Assembly: GCA_963850525.1 (NCBI GenBank)
Contig: CAWKLQ010000008.1
Location: 558,001-622,000 of the forward strand
Direction: 5' to 3'
DNA length: 64,000 bases
Source: JAEMQF01 sp963850525
Lineage (GTDB): Bacteria; Pseudomonadota; Gammaproteobacteria; Burkholderiales; Burkholderiaceae_C
Shown: positions 52,509 through 61,832 of the stretch, in pieces
Position numbering within the stretch: position 1 is the stretch's first letter
Layout of the letters: every line of letters starts with the position of its first letter
Position numbers and translations under genes: made by a program
Notes under the pieces: model-generated
Seen by the model: the letters and a program-made list of their open reading frames with translations, nothing else
Databases searched by the model: none
Told to the model about the DNA's origin: nothing

Positions 52509-53435
52509 TCAGAACAGCAGCACGAGCGTGGCGAGCAGCGCCGAGCCGAGCACGTTGTGCAGCAGCGCGAATTGCAGATGCAGCGCATCCAGGCTCATCA
52601 GCGTGCCTACCAGAATTTGCGCGAGCAGCAAGATCAGCAGCGCTGCGGCGCTGCCGGGCCGACCGCGCCGCAGCGCGAATGCGGCGAGCGGCAAGACCAC
52701 GGCGACGAGCCCGACCCCGAGGCCAAGATGCAAGGCGTGGACCAAGGCGCCATCGGGATTCACCGGCGGCAGCGCGTGCAGGAGCGGCTCGCGCCAGGGG
52801 TTCAAGGTGTCCCAGCCGACGCTTTGCGCGGCGGCGAAACACTCGCTCCAGGCATTGCAGCTGAGCGCGGCATAGGACGCGCTCACCAGACCGCCGAGTG
52901 CAATTTGCAGGGCGAGCAGGAACACCGCGGCACCGACCCAGACACGCAGGCGCAACGCCTCGACGGGCACGCCGGCCACGGCGAGCCGCGTGCAAAGCGC
53001 GAGCATCGCAAAGCCCCCCAGGAGATTGCCCAGCGCGACCGCGGGCACACGCGCGCCGCTGCTCCAGCGCCCGAGCACGGCGAGGGACAGCGCCAGGCCC
53101 AGCAGCGCGAGCGCCATCGCGCCCTCGCTGCGCAGCACCGGCCGCGAGCCCACGCACACCAGCACCATGCTGATCACGAGCAGCAGCGCAGCGGTCGCGA
53201 ACACGCGGTGCAGGACGCGCACCGCGGTCGTCGCGCTCTGCTCATCGGCGCCGACCGGAACCCCCTGCTGCAGCTGGCGCAGGCGTTGGCCGTAACACTG
53301 CGGCCAATCGGTGCAGCCCAAGCCGGCGTGGCTGAGCCGGATGAAGGCGCTCAGCGACGTGACGGCCAGCACGAGCGCGGCACACACGCCGGCAAGGCGA
53401 CGCAACAGCAACAGACGGCGGTCAGTGAGGTCCAT
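52509..53435 (-). CDS. COX15/CtaA-like membrane protein
   Basis: 308 residues, about eight helices. The pattern SLSAFIRLSHAGLGCTDWPQCYGQ, VRVLHRVFA, LVHALHLGLG and LQFALLHNVLGSALLA, with His in four helices, follows heme A synthase. A Cys pair occurs in each half (GCTDWPQCYG, SCNAWSECFA). Usual partners (ctaB, cox genes) are absent, so it may be an orphan with another job. Confidence 0.82.
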   Translation of the reverse strand: MDLTDRRLLLLRRLAGVCAALVLAVTSLSAFIRLSHAGLGCTDWPQCYGQRLRQLQQGVPVGADEQSATTAVRVLHRVFATAALLLVISMVLVCVGSRPVLRSEGAMALALLGLALSLAVLGRWSSGARVPAVALGNLLGGFAMLALCTRLAVAGVPVEALRLRVWVGAAVFLLALQIALGGLVSASYAALSCNAWSECFAAAQSVGWDTLNPWREPLLHALPPVNPDGALVHALHLGLGVGLVAVVLPLAAFALRRGRPGSAAALLILLLAQILVGTLMSLDALHLQFALLHNVLGSALLATLVLLF

Positions 53436-53518
53436 GGGGTTGGGAGAGCGCAATCGGGCAAACGCCCGCGCACCGCCGCATCGTAGCCTGTGCGCGAGCA
53501 ACGCCCGCGTCGCCCCGC

Positions 53519-54133
53519 CTACAGCACGTAGCGATAGATCGCCACGAAATGGGCCGCGCTGCCGGCCAGCACGAACAAATGCCAGACGCCATGCGCCCAG
53601 GACACGCGCTCGTCGATCGCATAGAAGGCGATGCCCAGGGTGTAGAACAAGCCCCCTGCAACAAGCCAGGCGAAGCCGGCCGAACCCAAGGCGCGATAGA
53701 GCGGCACCAGGGCCACGATCACGACCCAGCCCATCACGACGTAGATCACCACCGAGAGGATGCGCGCCTTGTTGCTCCAGAACTCCTGCAAGCCGCCGAG
53801 CAATGCCAAGCCCCACACCACGCCGAACAGCGACCAGCCCCAGGCCCCGCGCAGCGTGACCAGGCAAAACGGCGTGTAGCTTCCGGCGATGAGCAGGTAG
53901 ATGCTCTGGTGGTCGAGCTTTTGCAGCACGAACTTGGCGCGCCCGCGCAGGCTGTGATAGAGCGTGGACAGGCTGTAGAGCGACACCAGCGTGAAGCCAT
54001 AGATGGCCACGCTCACGACTTTCCACACATCGCCCTGCAACGCCGCGAACACGATGAGCAGCACCGCGCCGGCGAGCGCCAGCACGGCGCCGCCGAGATG
54101 CGTGATTGCGTTGAACTTCTCGCCGTAATACAT
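53519..54133 (-). CDS. Hemolysin III/TrhA family protein (PAQR-like)
   Basis: 204 residues, about seven helices. EKFNAITHLGGAVLAL, LYHSLRG, LDHQSIYLLIAGSYTPFCL and SWAHGVWHLFVLAGSAAHFVAIYRYV carry the conserved His, Asp and Ser positions that in PAQR proteins form a metal hydrolase site. Bacterial members influence membrane energetics or fluidity; the exact role is unclear. 94 bases follow the hemerythrin gene stop. Confidence 0.92.
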   Translation of the reverse strand: MYYGEKFNAITHLGGAVLALAGAVLLIVFAALQGDVWKVVSVAIYGFTLVSLYSLSTLYHSLRGRAKFVLQKLDHQSIYLLIAGSYTPFCLVTLRGAWGWSLFGVVWGLALLGGLQEFWSNKARILSVVIYVVMGWVVIVALVPLYRALGSAGFAWLVAGGLFYTLGIAFYAIDERVSWAHGVWHLFVLAGSAAHFVAIYRYVL

Positions 54134-54227
54134 GGCTCGCCCGGTCGGGCATTCTCGCCCGCCACGCCGACGTCGCGCGAACGCCCCGGCTCGCCCTGTG
54201 GCTTGCGGCGCGCCCTGGCGAGCCCGC

Positions 54228-54797
54228 TCACCCCGGCGGAGCCGGCCTCGCGCCGCGCCCGGCGCGCCGACGCTTCGCCATTTCGCGACCCATCTCGCGC
54301 CGCTCGCCGGCGCCCAGGCGCGCGCGCGCCTGCGGGTAGATGAGCGATTCCTCCAGCGCGATGTGGTCGCGCGACAGTGCGGCGAAAACCTCCGCGCCCT
54401 CGCGCAAGGTATCGAGGTCGTACCACGACAGGCCGCAGGCCACCGCGTCGATCTGCGCCGACAGCTCCATCCAGTCTTCTTCCAGCCAGTTGTGGTCTTG
54501 CGAAAGCCGCAGCACGGCGTGCACGATCTTCGGGTCGTCGCTCGTCGCGAGCTTGGGGAAGACGTGGCGCTCCTCGTCCTCATGGTGCTGGCGCGCCGTG
54601 GTCGAGAAAAAATGGAAGACTTCCGCGGCCAGCGTTCGCGCCCGGGTGTCGGCCGCGCCGTTCGTCAGCTGCTGCACCAGCTCGGCGAGCATGTCCAGCG
54701 TGTGCAGGGTCTGCCGATGGCACGCGTCGAGCACGTCGAAACCGTCGAGAGTGGCTGCCGGCGTGGTGGCGTTCGATGAAGCGTTGGTCGAGGTCAT
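54228..54797 (-). CDS. Hemerythrin HHE domain protein
   Basis: 189 residues. Four helices supply iron ligands: CHRQTLHTLDML, HHEDEERHVFPKL, DHNWLEEDWMEL and RDHIALEESLIYP, with the expected His/Glu spacing for a di-iron site. Such proteins sense or buffer oxygen, NO or iron. The C-terminal 25 residues are Arg-rich and unlike the core. The gene diverges from ald 126 bases away. Confidence 0.87.
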   Translation of the reverse strand: MTSTNASSNATTPAATLDGFDVLDACHRQTLHTLDMLAELVQQLTNGAADTRARTLAAEVFHFFSTTARQHHEDEERHVFPKLATSDDPKIVHAVLRLSQDHNWLEEDWMELSAQIDAVACGLSWYDLDTLREGAEVFAALSRDHIALEESLIYPQARARLGAGERREMGREMAKRRRAGRGARPAPPG

Positions 54798-54871
54798 GGA
54801 GGACTGCCTTTGTGCCAAGGGTAGCGCCGCGGCTGCGCTGCGCATTGAGCTGGAACAAGAACGCCACGTGG

Positions 54872-54877
54872 CAAAAT
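54872..54877 (+). promoter_or_regulatory. Candidate -10 element (CAAAAT) before ald
   Basis: CAAAATCGC lies 52 bases upstream of the ald start, like the strings before dapA and prfB. No -35 hexamer is clear. Confidence 0.3.
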
Positions 54878-54923
54878 CGCCCCGCCCTCCCGCGCGGCCA
54901 GTCCCATGTCCAGGAGAAGAACA

Positions 54924-56039
54924 ATGCGCATCGGTTGCCCGAAAGAGATCAAAAACCACGAGTACCGCGTCGGCCTCACGCCGGCCAGCGTGCGCGAACT
55001 CGCGAGCCGCGGCCACAACGTGCTCGTGCAGGCGGGCGCCGGCGCCGAGATCGGCCTGACCGACGCGCAATACGCGGCGGCCGGCGCGACCCTCGTCGAC
55101 ACCGCCGCCGGCGTGTACGCTGCCGCCGAGATGATCGTCAAGGTCAAGGAGCCGCAGCCGCAGGAATACGCATGGCTGCGCGACGGCCAGATCCTCTACA
55201 CCTATCTGCACCTCGCGCCCGACCCCGAGCAGACCGCGGCGCTCGTCAAGTCGGGCGCGGTCTGCATCGCCTACGAAACCATCACCGGGCCGGGCGGCGG
55301 GCTGCCCTTGCTCGCGCCGATGAGCGAAGTCGCCGGGCGCATGGCGATTCAGGCCGGCGCCGCGCACCTCGAGCGCAGCAAGGGCGGGCTGGGCGTGTTG
55401 CTGGGCGGCGTGCCGGGGGTGGCGCCGGCGCAGGTGGTGATTCTCGGCGGCGGCGTGGTCGGCACGAACGCCTTGCAGATGGCGGTGGGCATGGGCGCAC
55501 GCGTGTCGGTGCTGGACACCTCCGTGCAGCAGCTGCGCCACCTCGACCTGGTGTTCGGGAACCGCATCAGCACGCTGTTCTCCACGGCGTACAGCGTCGA
55601 GGACTGCGTGCTCGGCGCCGATCTGGTGATCGGCGGCGTGCTGATTCCCGGCGCGGCGGCGCCCAAGCTGGTGACGCGCGCGATGGTGGCGCGCATGAAA
55701 AAAGGCGCCGTCGTCGTCGACGTTGCGATCGACCAGGGCGGCTGCTTCGAGACCTCGCACGCCACCACCCACGCCGAGCCGACGTATCAAGTCGACGGTG
55801 TCGTGCACTACTGCGTCGCCAACATGCCCGGCGCCGTGGCGCGCACGTCGACGTTCGCCTTGAACAACGCGACGATCGTGCACGCCTTGGCGCTGGCGGA
55901 CAAAGGCTGGCGCCAGGCGCTGCGCGACAACGCGCACCTGCGCGCCGGGCTCAACGTCGCGGCAGGCCGAGTCACCTACGAGGCCGTCGCCAAGGCGCTC
56001 GGCTACGAATACACGGCGCCGCAGACCTTGCTCGCCTGA
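54924..56039 (+). CDS. ald: Alanine dehydrogenase
   Basis: NAD-dependent, reversible oxidation of L-alanine to pyruvate and ammonia. 371 residues from ATG 54924 with AGGAGAAG upstream. MRIGCPKEIKNHEYRVGLTP, the catalytic Lys in IVKVKEPQ (about 75), His in YLHLAPD (about 96) and the NAD fold VVILGGGVVGTNAL are present; Asp in DVAIDQGG is near residue 270. Full length. Confidence 0.96.
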   Translation: MRIGCPKEIKNHEYRVGLTPASVRELASRGHNVLVQAGAGAEIGLTDAQYAAAGATLVDTAAGVYAAAEMIVKVKEPQPQEYAWLRDGQILYTYLHLAPDPEQTAALVKSGAVCIAYETITGPGGGLPLLAPMSEVAGRMAIQAGAAHLERSKGGLGVLLGGVPGVAPAQVVILGGGVVGTNALQMAVGMGARVSVLDTSVQQLRHLDLVFGNRISTLFSTAYSVEDCVLGADLVIGGVLIPGAAAPKLVTRAMVARMKKGAVVVDVAIDQGGCFETSHATTHAEPTYQVDGVVHYCVANMPGAVARTSTFALNNATIVHALALADKGWRQALRDNAHLRAGLNVAAGRVTYEAVAKALGYEYTAPQTLLA

Positions 56040-56046
56040 GCGAGGC

Positions 56047-56337
56047 CTATTTCAGTTGCGCGACCAGCTTGCGCATTTCAACGGGCGAGAACCCGCGCAA
56101 GGTCTGGGTGCGAACGTTTCCCATCGCGGCCATTTTCATGTTCAGCGTCATCAGCGCGTCTTCGGGGCCTTCCGAGACGACGACGATGTCGTAGGCGCCT
56201 GTCGTCCAGTGAACGCTCTTGATGGACACGCCAGCGCCCTCGGCCAGGGACTTGAAGGCCTCGAAACGCTCGGGTGAATCCTTGATGCTGCGCGCGCCTT
56301 GGTCGGTGAAGTTTGCCAATGTGATGTAGGCAGGCAT
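56047..56337 (-). CDS. GYD domain protein
   Basis: 96 residues. YITLANFTDQGARSIKDSPERFEAFKS and the GAYDIVVVSEGPED with the Gly-Tyr-Asp motif identify a GYD dimeric alpha-beta protein of unknown role. It converges on ald with 7 bases between stops. The 252-base gap to DUF454 shows no symmetry or clear promoter. Confidence 0.88.
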   Translation of the reverse strand: MPAYITLANFTDQGARSIKDSPERFEAFKSLAEGAGVSIKSVHWTTGAYDIVVVSEGPEDALMTLNMKMAAMGNVRTQTLRGFSPVEMRKLVAQLK

Positions 56338-56589
56338 GACTTTCTCCTGAAGCCCGCAAGGGGCAATGAAGCGACGGTCAGTGACGTCCCGCTTCGGAGT
56401 CGGCCAAGGCCGCCATCAGCGTGGCTCCGAATTCAAAGCCTGGTGAGCCGGCGACGATAGTCCTATGCAGCGCCAATTTCAAGGGCAGGCGTACACGTTC
56501 TACACTGACGTTCGAACGGCATCCATGGTGACCCCAGCACTCTCCCCCGAATTTGCAAAACCGCGCGAGCCGTTGCGCGCCGCGCGCGG

Positions 56590-57048
56590 ATGAGCGAGCC
56601 GGCGCCTGGCGCCCAGGGGCCGGCGCCCGCGCCTGCCGCGTTGCCACCGGCTGCGCCGGCGCCCTCGACGCTGAACGAGCAGACGCGCCGCGCCTTCTGG
56701 TTCGTCCTCGGCTGCCTTGCCGTCCTGCTTGCCGCTGTCGGGCTGTTCTTGCCGTTGCTGCCGACGGTTCCGTTCCTCCTGTTCGCGGCATTCTGTTTTT
56801 CGCGGAGTTGCCGGCGCTGCGAACGCTGGATGCTCGAACACCCGCGCTTCGGCCCGCACATTCGCGACTGGCGCGAGCATCACGCCGTGTCGCTGCGCGT
56901 CAAACAATTCGCCACGTCGATGATGGCGATCAGCAGCGCAGGGTCGTGGTGGTTCCTGCCCACGCCCTGGCGCTGGTTGCCGGCGCTGGCCTGCGCCGCC
57001 GTCACGTGGTGGCTCTGGAGCCTGCCCACGCGCGAGCGCCTGGCCTGA
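56590..57048 (+). CDS. DUF454 (YbaN) family membrane protein
   Basis: 152 residues. An Ala/Pro-rich head (about 1-30) precedes FWFVLGCLAVLLAAVGLFLPLLPTVPFLL, the DUF454 signature, a CRRCERWMLEHPRFGPHIRDWREHHAV loop and two further helices. Expected in the inner membrane; function unknown. Converges on the beta-CASP gene. Confidence 0.9.
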   Translation: MSEPAPGAQGPAPAPAALPPAAPAPSTLNEQTRRAFWFVLGCLAVLLAAVGLFLPLLPTVPFLLFAAFCFSRSCRRCERWMLEHPRFGPHIRDWREHHAVSLRVKQFATSMMAISSAGSWWFLPTPWRWLPALACAAVTWWLWSLPTRERLA

Positions 57049-57063
57049 GCCTCGGCGCGGCGC

Positions 57064-58419
57064 TCAGACCTCGACCGTCGCGCCGTGCTCGGGCACGGCG
57101 ACACGCCAGCCGAGTTCGTCTTTGATGCGCATGCGCAGTGCGTCGGCTGCTGCGGGCTCGCCGTGCACGACGAAGGTGTGGTCGGGCGCAGCGTCAAAGC
57201 CGCGCAGCCAGTCCATCAGGCCCTGCGCGTCGGCGTGGCCGGAGAAGCCTTCGAGGTGGCTCACCTGCGCTTTCACAGCAACGTATTCGCCGTGGATCTT
57301 CACTTCCTTGGCGCCGGCGATGAGGGTTGCGCCGCGCGTTCCGCCGACCTGAAAACCGGGGAAGACGATCGCGTTGCGCGGGTTCGGTGCCATCGCTTTC
57401 AAGTGGTGCAGCACGCGCCCGCCGGTGGCCATGCCGGAAGCGGAAATCACTACTTTCGGCCAGCGCGAGCGGGTCAGGCGCTGTGACTCCTGCGGCGACG
57501 CGACCAGGGTCACGTCGTCGGTGAGCCCGGCGGCTTCGCGCGCGCCGATGCGCAGCAGCTTGCGGTGCCGCTGGTACAGCGCCGTCGCCGCCGTGGCCAT
57601 CGGGCTGTCGAGAAAAATCGGCAGCTCGGCGGGCACTTCGCCGGCGGCCTTCAGGCGTTGCAGCACGAGCAGCAGCGCCTGCGCTCGGCCCACCGCGAAC
57701 GAGGGCAACAAGACGCTGCCGCCGCGCTTGACGGTCGCGCGGATGATCTCGCCCAGGCGCGCTTGCACGTCCTCGGGCGGGTGCACGCGGTTGCCGTAGG
57801 TCGACTCGATCAACAACACGTCGGCGTGGTCGACGGGCCGGGGCGGCGGCATCAGCAGGTCGTCGCCGCGGCCGAGGTCGCCCGAGAAGACGAGCGTGCG
57901 GCCCGCCGCGCGCAGCGTGAGTGCGTTCGCGCCGAGCAGGTGCCCCGCGGGCGTGAAGCCGACCACCACGTCGCCCACCCGCACCGTGCGCCCGGCCGCC
58001 ACGGGAACCAGCTTGGCGATGGCGCGTTTCGCGTCGGCCACGCCGTAGAGCGGCAACGCGGGCGCGTGGCGCGACCAGCCGCCCCGATTCGCGCGGCGCG
58101 CGTCTTCTTCCTGCAAGTGCGCGCTGTCCAGCAGCAGCACTTCGGCCAGATCGCACGTCGCCGCGCTCGCGTAGACCGGCCCCTTGAAGCCTTCTCTGAC
58201 GAGGCCGGGAAGCCAGCCGCTGTGGTCGAGGTGGGCATGGCTCAGTACGACCGCATCGATGCTTTGCGGCGCCACCGCCGGCGCCGCCCAGTTGCGTTCG
58301 CGCAGCAGCTTGAAGCCCTGGAACAGCCCGCAATCGAGCAGCACGCGCGAACCGGCGGCGTCGATCAGGTGCTTGGAGCCGGTGACAGTGTCGGCCGCAC
58401 CGAGGAAAGTGATTTTCAT
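57064..58419 (-). CDS. Beta-CASP MBL-fold hydrolase (RNA exonuclease-like)
   Basis: 451 residues from ATG 58419 with AGGAAG upstream. MBL motifs are LSHAHLDHSGWLP, PAGHLLGA, FSGDLGRGDD and STYGNRVH; beta-CASP motifs are FLDSPMA, ISASGMATGGRVLHHL and GFSGHADAQG, and the ending VVHGEPAAADALRMRI. This is the YsH1/CPSF-like bacterial group thought to cleave RNA. The frame upstream to 58485 has no signal. The gap 58420-58686 shows nothing identifiable except the ribosome site of the next gene. Confidence 0.9.
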   Translation of the reverse strand: MKITFLGAADTVTGSKHLIDAAGSRVLLDCGLFQGFKLLRERNWAAPAVAPQSIDAVVLSHAHLDHSGWLPGLVREGFKGPVYASAATCDLAEVLLLDSAHLQEEDARRANRGGWSRHAPALPLYGVADAKRAIAKLVPVAAGRTVRVGDVVVGFTPAGHLLGANALTLRAAGRTLVFSGDLGRGDDLLMPPPRPVDHADVLLIESTYGNRVHPPEDVQARLGEIIRATVKRGGSVLLPSFAVGRAQALLLVLQRLKAAGEVPAELPIFLDSPMATAATALYQRHRKLLRIGAREAAGLTDDVTLVASPQESQRLTRSRWPKVVISASGMATGGRVLHHLKAMAPNPRNAIVFPGFQVGGTRGATLIAGAKEVKIHGEYVAVKAQVSHLEGFSGHADAQGLMDWLRGFDAAPDHTFVVHGEPAAADALRMRIKDELGWRVAVPEHGATVEV

Positions 58420-58686
58420 TGTTGCTTCCTGCGTTGTGGGGCGCGGTGCACCGGGTTGGGTTTCGCGTCGGGCCCGGCCCGACAAGTCGGGGGCCTATCT
58501 TGCCATTGCATTCGGGCAGCTCGGTGCCCGCGCGACATTAGGGTTAGTAGCCCCCCACGGATCGAGGCTTCGATACGTTCTGCGCAACCGTTGCGTTTCG
58601 TCAATCGTGTTCCGGACCGCACTTGTAAGAATTTGTTGAACGGGCAGGCGCTTCACGTCCTGTCGGCCGCCTAAGGGGTGCCTGAA

Positions 58687-61600
58687 ATGTTCAACTGGAT
58701 CATTGGATCGAGCCTGAAATTCCGCTTCCTGGTGCTGGCCGCGGCAGCGGCGCTGATCTTGTTCGGCACGCAGCAGCTGCGCAAGATGCCGGTCGACGTG
58801 TTCCCGGAGTTCGCGCCGCCGAAAGTGGAAATCCAGACCGAAGGGCCTGGCATGACCGCCAACGAGGTCGAAGAATTGATCACGATCCCGATGGAAGACA
58901 CGATGCGCGGCGTTCCCGGCATCGAGTACGTTCGCTCGGCATCGGTGACGGGTCTGTCGCAAGTCGTGCTGCTGTTCAAGCCGCACACCGACCTGATCGA
59001 CGCGCGCCAGCGTGTCGGTGAACGCCTCAAGCTGGCGATCGCCGAGCTGCCCAAGTCGTCGGGAATGCCGGTGATCCTGCAGCCGTTGTCGTCGACGAGT
59101 CGCGTCATGAAGATCGGCCTGTCGTCGAAGGTCTACAACCAGATGGACCTGTCGATGATCGCCTACTGGACGATCAAGTTCAAACTCATGACGGTTCCGG
59201 GCGTCGCCAACGTCCCGTTGTGGGGCGACCAGATCAAGTCGCTGCAGGTGCAGGTCGACCCCAGCATGATGCGCGCGCACGGCGTCACGCTCGACCAGGT
59301 GATGGAAACGACGTCCGACGCGCTCGACGTGGGAATGCTCGGCTACACGTCGGGCGGCAAGGCGCGCGTCGACGGCCTGATCGACACGCCGAACCAGCGC
59401 ATCAGCATCCACAACAAGGCGCCGGTCTACTCGATCGAGCATCTGGGCGAGGTGCCGATCTCGATCAAGGGGCGCGCCGATCCGCCGCGCCTGCGCGAAG
59501 TCGGCAGGGTGGCGTGGGACACCTGGCCGCTCGTCGGCGACGCCGTCATCAACGACGAGCGCGGCATCATGATGATCGTCGAAAAGCTGCCCTGGGCGAA
59601 TACGCTCGACGTGACGCGCGGTGTCGAGGAAGCGCTGGCGCAACTCAAGCCCGGTTTGCCCGGTGTCGAGGTCGACTCGACGATCTTCCGCCCCGCGACG
59701 TTCATCGAAACCTCGATGGACAACCTGACGATCGCGCTGATCACAGGCTCGATCCTGGTGATCCTGGTGCTCGGTGCGTTCCTGTTCGAATGGCGCGTCG
59801 CGTTGATCAGCGTGATCGCGATACCGCTCTCGCTCGTCGCCGCCGGCCTGGTGCTGTACCTGATGGGAGCGTCGATCAACACGATGGTGCTGGCGGGGTT
59901 CGTCGTCGCGCTCGGCTCGGTCGTCGATGACGCGATCATCGACGTCGAGAACGTCGTACGCCGGCTTCGCCAGCACCGCCAGGCCGGGAGCACGAAGACG
60001 ACGGCGCGCATCATCCTCGAAGCCTCGCTCGAGGTGCGCCCTGCCATCTGGCAGGCCACCCTCATCATCGCGCTCGCCGTGACACCGGTGTTCTTCATGA
60101 GCGGCCTGGCCGGGGCGTTCTTCGAGCCGCTCGCGCTCGCCTTCATTCTGGCGATGCTCGCCTCGATGGTCGTCGCGCTGACGGTGACGCCGGCGCTGTG
60201 CCTGATCCTGCTCGACAAGACCGGCATCGAAAAGCACGAGTCACCGCTGGTGCCGTGGCTGAAACGCCACTACGCAGTGCTGCTCGCGCGCGTCATCAAA
60301 GGCCCACGCGTGGCCTGGGCGACCGGCCTCGTGATCCTGGTCGCCGGCGTGGGCGTCTGGCCCTTCCTCGGCGCCGCGCTGCTGCCCGAGTTCAAGGAAC
60401 GCGACTTTCTGATGCACTGGGTGCCCGCCGAAGGAACGTCGCATCCGGAAACCTTCCGCATCACGCAGGCGGCGAGCCGTGAACTGAGGGCGATTCCGGG
60501 GGTGCGCAACTTCGGTGCGCACGTCGGGCGCGCCATCGGGGGCGATGAACCCTATGGCATCAACTTCACGGAGAACTGGATCAGCGTCGACCCGAACGTC
60601 GACTACGACAAGACCCGCGCCGCCGTCGAGTCCACCGTCGCCGGTTATCCGGGGCTGTACCGCGACGTCCAGACTTACCTCAAGGAGCGCATCAAGGAAG
60701 TGCTGACGGGCGCCGGCGAGTCCGTCGTGGTTCGCATCTTCGGGCCAGATCTGCAGGGGCTGCGCAAGAGCGCGAAGCTGGTGGAAGACGCGATGAAGGA
60801 CGTACCGGGCCTGGTCGACTGGCACATGGAGCAGTCGGTCGGCGTGCCGCAGATCGAAGTCAAGGTCAGGCTCGAGGAGGCCGCTCGTTACGGCCTCAAG
60901 CCGGGCGACGTGCGGCGCGTCGTGAACTACCTGATGTCGGGCCTGGAGGTGACGGACATCCACAAGGAAGGCAAGGTCTACGACGTCTTCGTCTGGACCG
61001 ACCCTGCGTCGCGCCACAACGTCGACGACGTCAAGGAGTTCCTCATCGATACGCCCTACGGCGGCCGGGTGCGCCTGGCCGAAGTGGCCGACGTGACGCT
61101 GGATACGACGCCGAACAAGATCAAGCGCGAGAACGCCTCGCGGCGCATCGACGTTCACGGCAACGTGCGTGGCCGCGACCTCGGTTCGGTGGCCAGCGAC
61201 GTCGCGGCGCGGCTCGAGAAGGTTCAGTTCCCGCTCGGCACCTACGCCCAATTGCTCGGCGAGTACAAGGAGCGCCAGGCTGCGCGCGCCAACCTGCTCA
61301 GCGCCTCGCTCATCGTCGCGGTTGCGATCTTCCTGATCCTGCACGCTTCGCTGCACAGCTGGCGCCTGGCGAGCCTGATCTTCCTCGCGCTGCCCGCCGC
61401 GCTGATCGGCGGCGTGCTCGCGGCTTACGCCGGGGACCGGGTGCTTTCGCTCGGCTCACTGGTCGGCATGGTCACGGTGCTGGGCATCGCGGCGCGCAAC
61501 TCCATCCTGCTGATCCAGCACTACCGCCACATCGAACTCGCCGAAGGTGAACCGTTCGGCTTCGATCTGGTCATGCGCGGCGCGGCAGAACGCCTGTCGC

Positions 61601-61827
61601 CGATCCTGATGACGACGCTGTGCACCGCGCTGGCGCTGCTGCCGCTGATCGTTCGAGGCAGCATTCCCGGCCATGAAATCGAGCACCCGATGGCGGTGGT
61701 GATCCTCGGTGGCCTCGTCACGTCGACCTTGCTGACCTTGTTCATCGTGCCGCTGCTGTACCTGCGGCTCGGCTCGATCAAGGAGCGCAAGACGATCGAT
61801 CTGTCGGGGCAAGCCGCGTTGACCTGA
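58687..61827 (+). CDS. RND efflux permease, heavy-metal (CzcA/CusA) type
   Basis: 1046 residues from ATG 58687 (AAGGGG 8 bases upstream; GTG 58678 is an alternative). Inner-membrane pump driven by protons. The start MFNWIIGSSLKFRFLVLAA, PVDVFPEFAPPKVEIQTEG and the TM4 proton-relay stretch GSVVDDAIIDVENVVRR fit the heavy-metal RND family. Twelve helices are seen, in two halves. It shares its start with a second permease at the window end. Metal or other substrate cannot be fixed. Confidence 0.93.
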   Translation: MFNWIIGSSLKFRFLVLAAAAALILFGTQQLRKMPVDVFPEFAPPKVEIQTEGPGMTANEVEELITIPMEDTMRGVPGIEYVRSASVTGLSQVVLLFKPHTDLIDARQRVGERLKLAIAELPKSSGMPVILQPLSSTSRVMKIGLSSKVYNQMDLSMIAYWTIKFKLMTVPGVANVPLWGDQIKSLQVQVDPSMMRAHGVTLDQVMETTSDALDVGMLGYTSGGKARVDGLIDTPNQRISIHNKAPVYSIEHLGEVPISIKGRADPPRLREVGRVAWDTWPLVGDAVINDERGIMMIVEKLPWANTLDVTRGVEEALAQLKPGLPGVEVDSTIFRPATFIETSMDNLTIALITGSILVILVLGAFLFEWRVALISVIAIPLSLVAAGLVLYLMGASINTMVLAGFVVALGSVVDDAIIDVENVVRRLRQHRQAGSTKTTARIILEASLEVRPAIWQATLIIALAVTPVFFMSGLAGAFFEPLALAFILAMLASMVVALTVTPALCLILLDKTGIEKHESPLVPWLKRHYAVLLARVIKGPRVAWATGLVILVAGVGVWPFLGAALLPEFKERDFLMHWVPAEGTSHPETFRITQAASRELRAIPGVRNFGAHVGRAIGGDEPYGINFTENWISVDPNVDYDKTRAAVESTVAGYPGLYRDVQTYLKERIKEVLTGAGESVVVRIFGPDLQGLRKSAKLVEDAMKDVPGLVDWHMEQSVGVPQIEVKVRLEEAARYGLKPGDVRRVVNYLMSGLEVTDIHKEGKVYDVFVWTDPASRHNVDDVKEFLIDTPYGGRVRLAEVADVTLDTTPNKIKRENASRRIDVHGNVRGRDLGSVASDVAARLEKVQFPLGTYAQLLGEYKERQAARANLLSASLIVAVAIFLILHASLHSWRLASLIFLALPAALIGGVLAAYAGDRVLSLGSLVGMVTVLGIAARNSILLIQHYRHIELAEGEPFGFDLVMRGAAERLSPILMTTLCTALALLPLIVRGSIPGHEIEHPMAVVILGGLVTSTLLTLFIVPLLYLRLGSIKERKTIDLSGQAALT

Positions 61828-61832
61828 AGACG

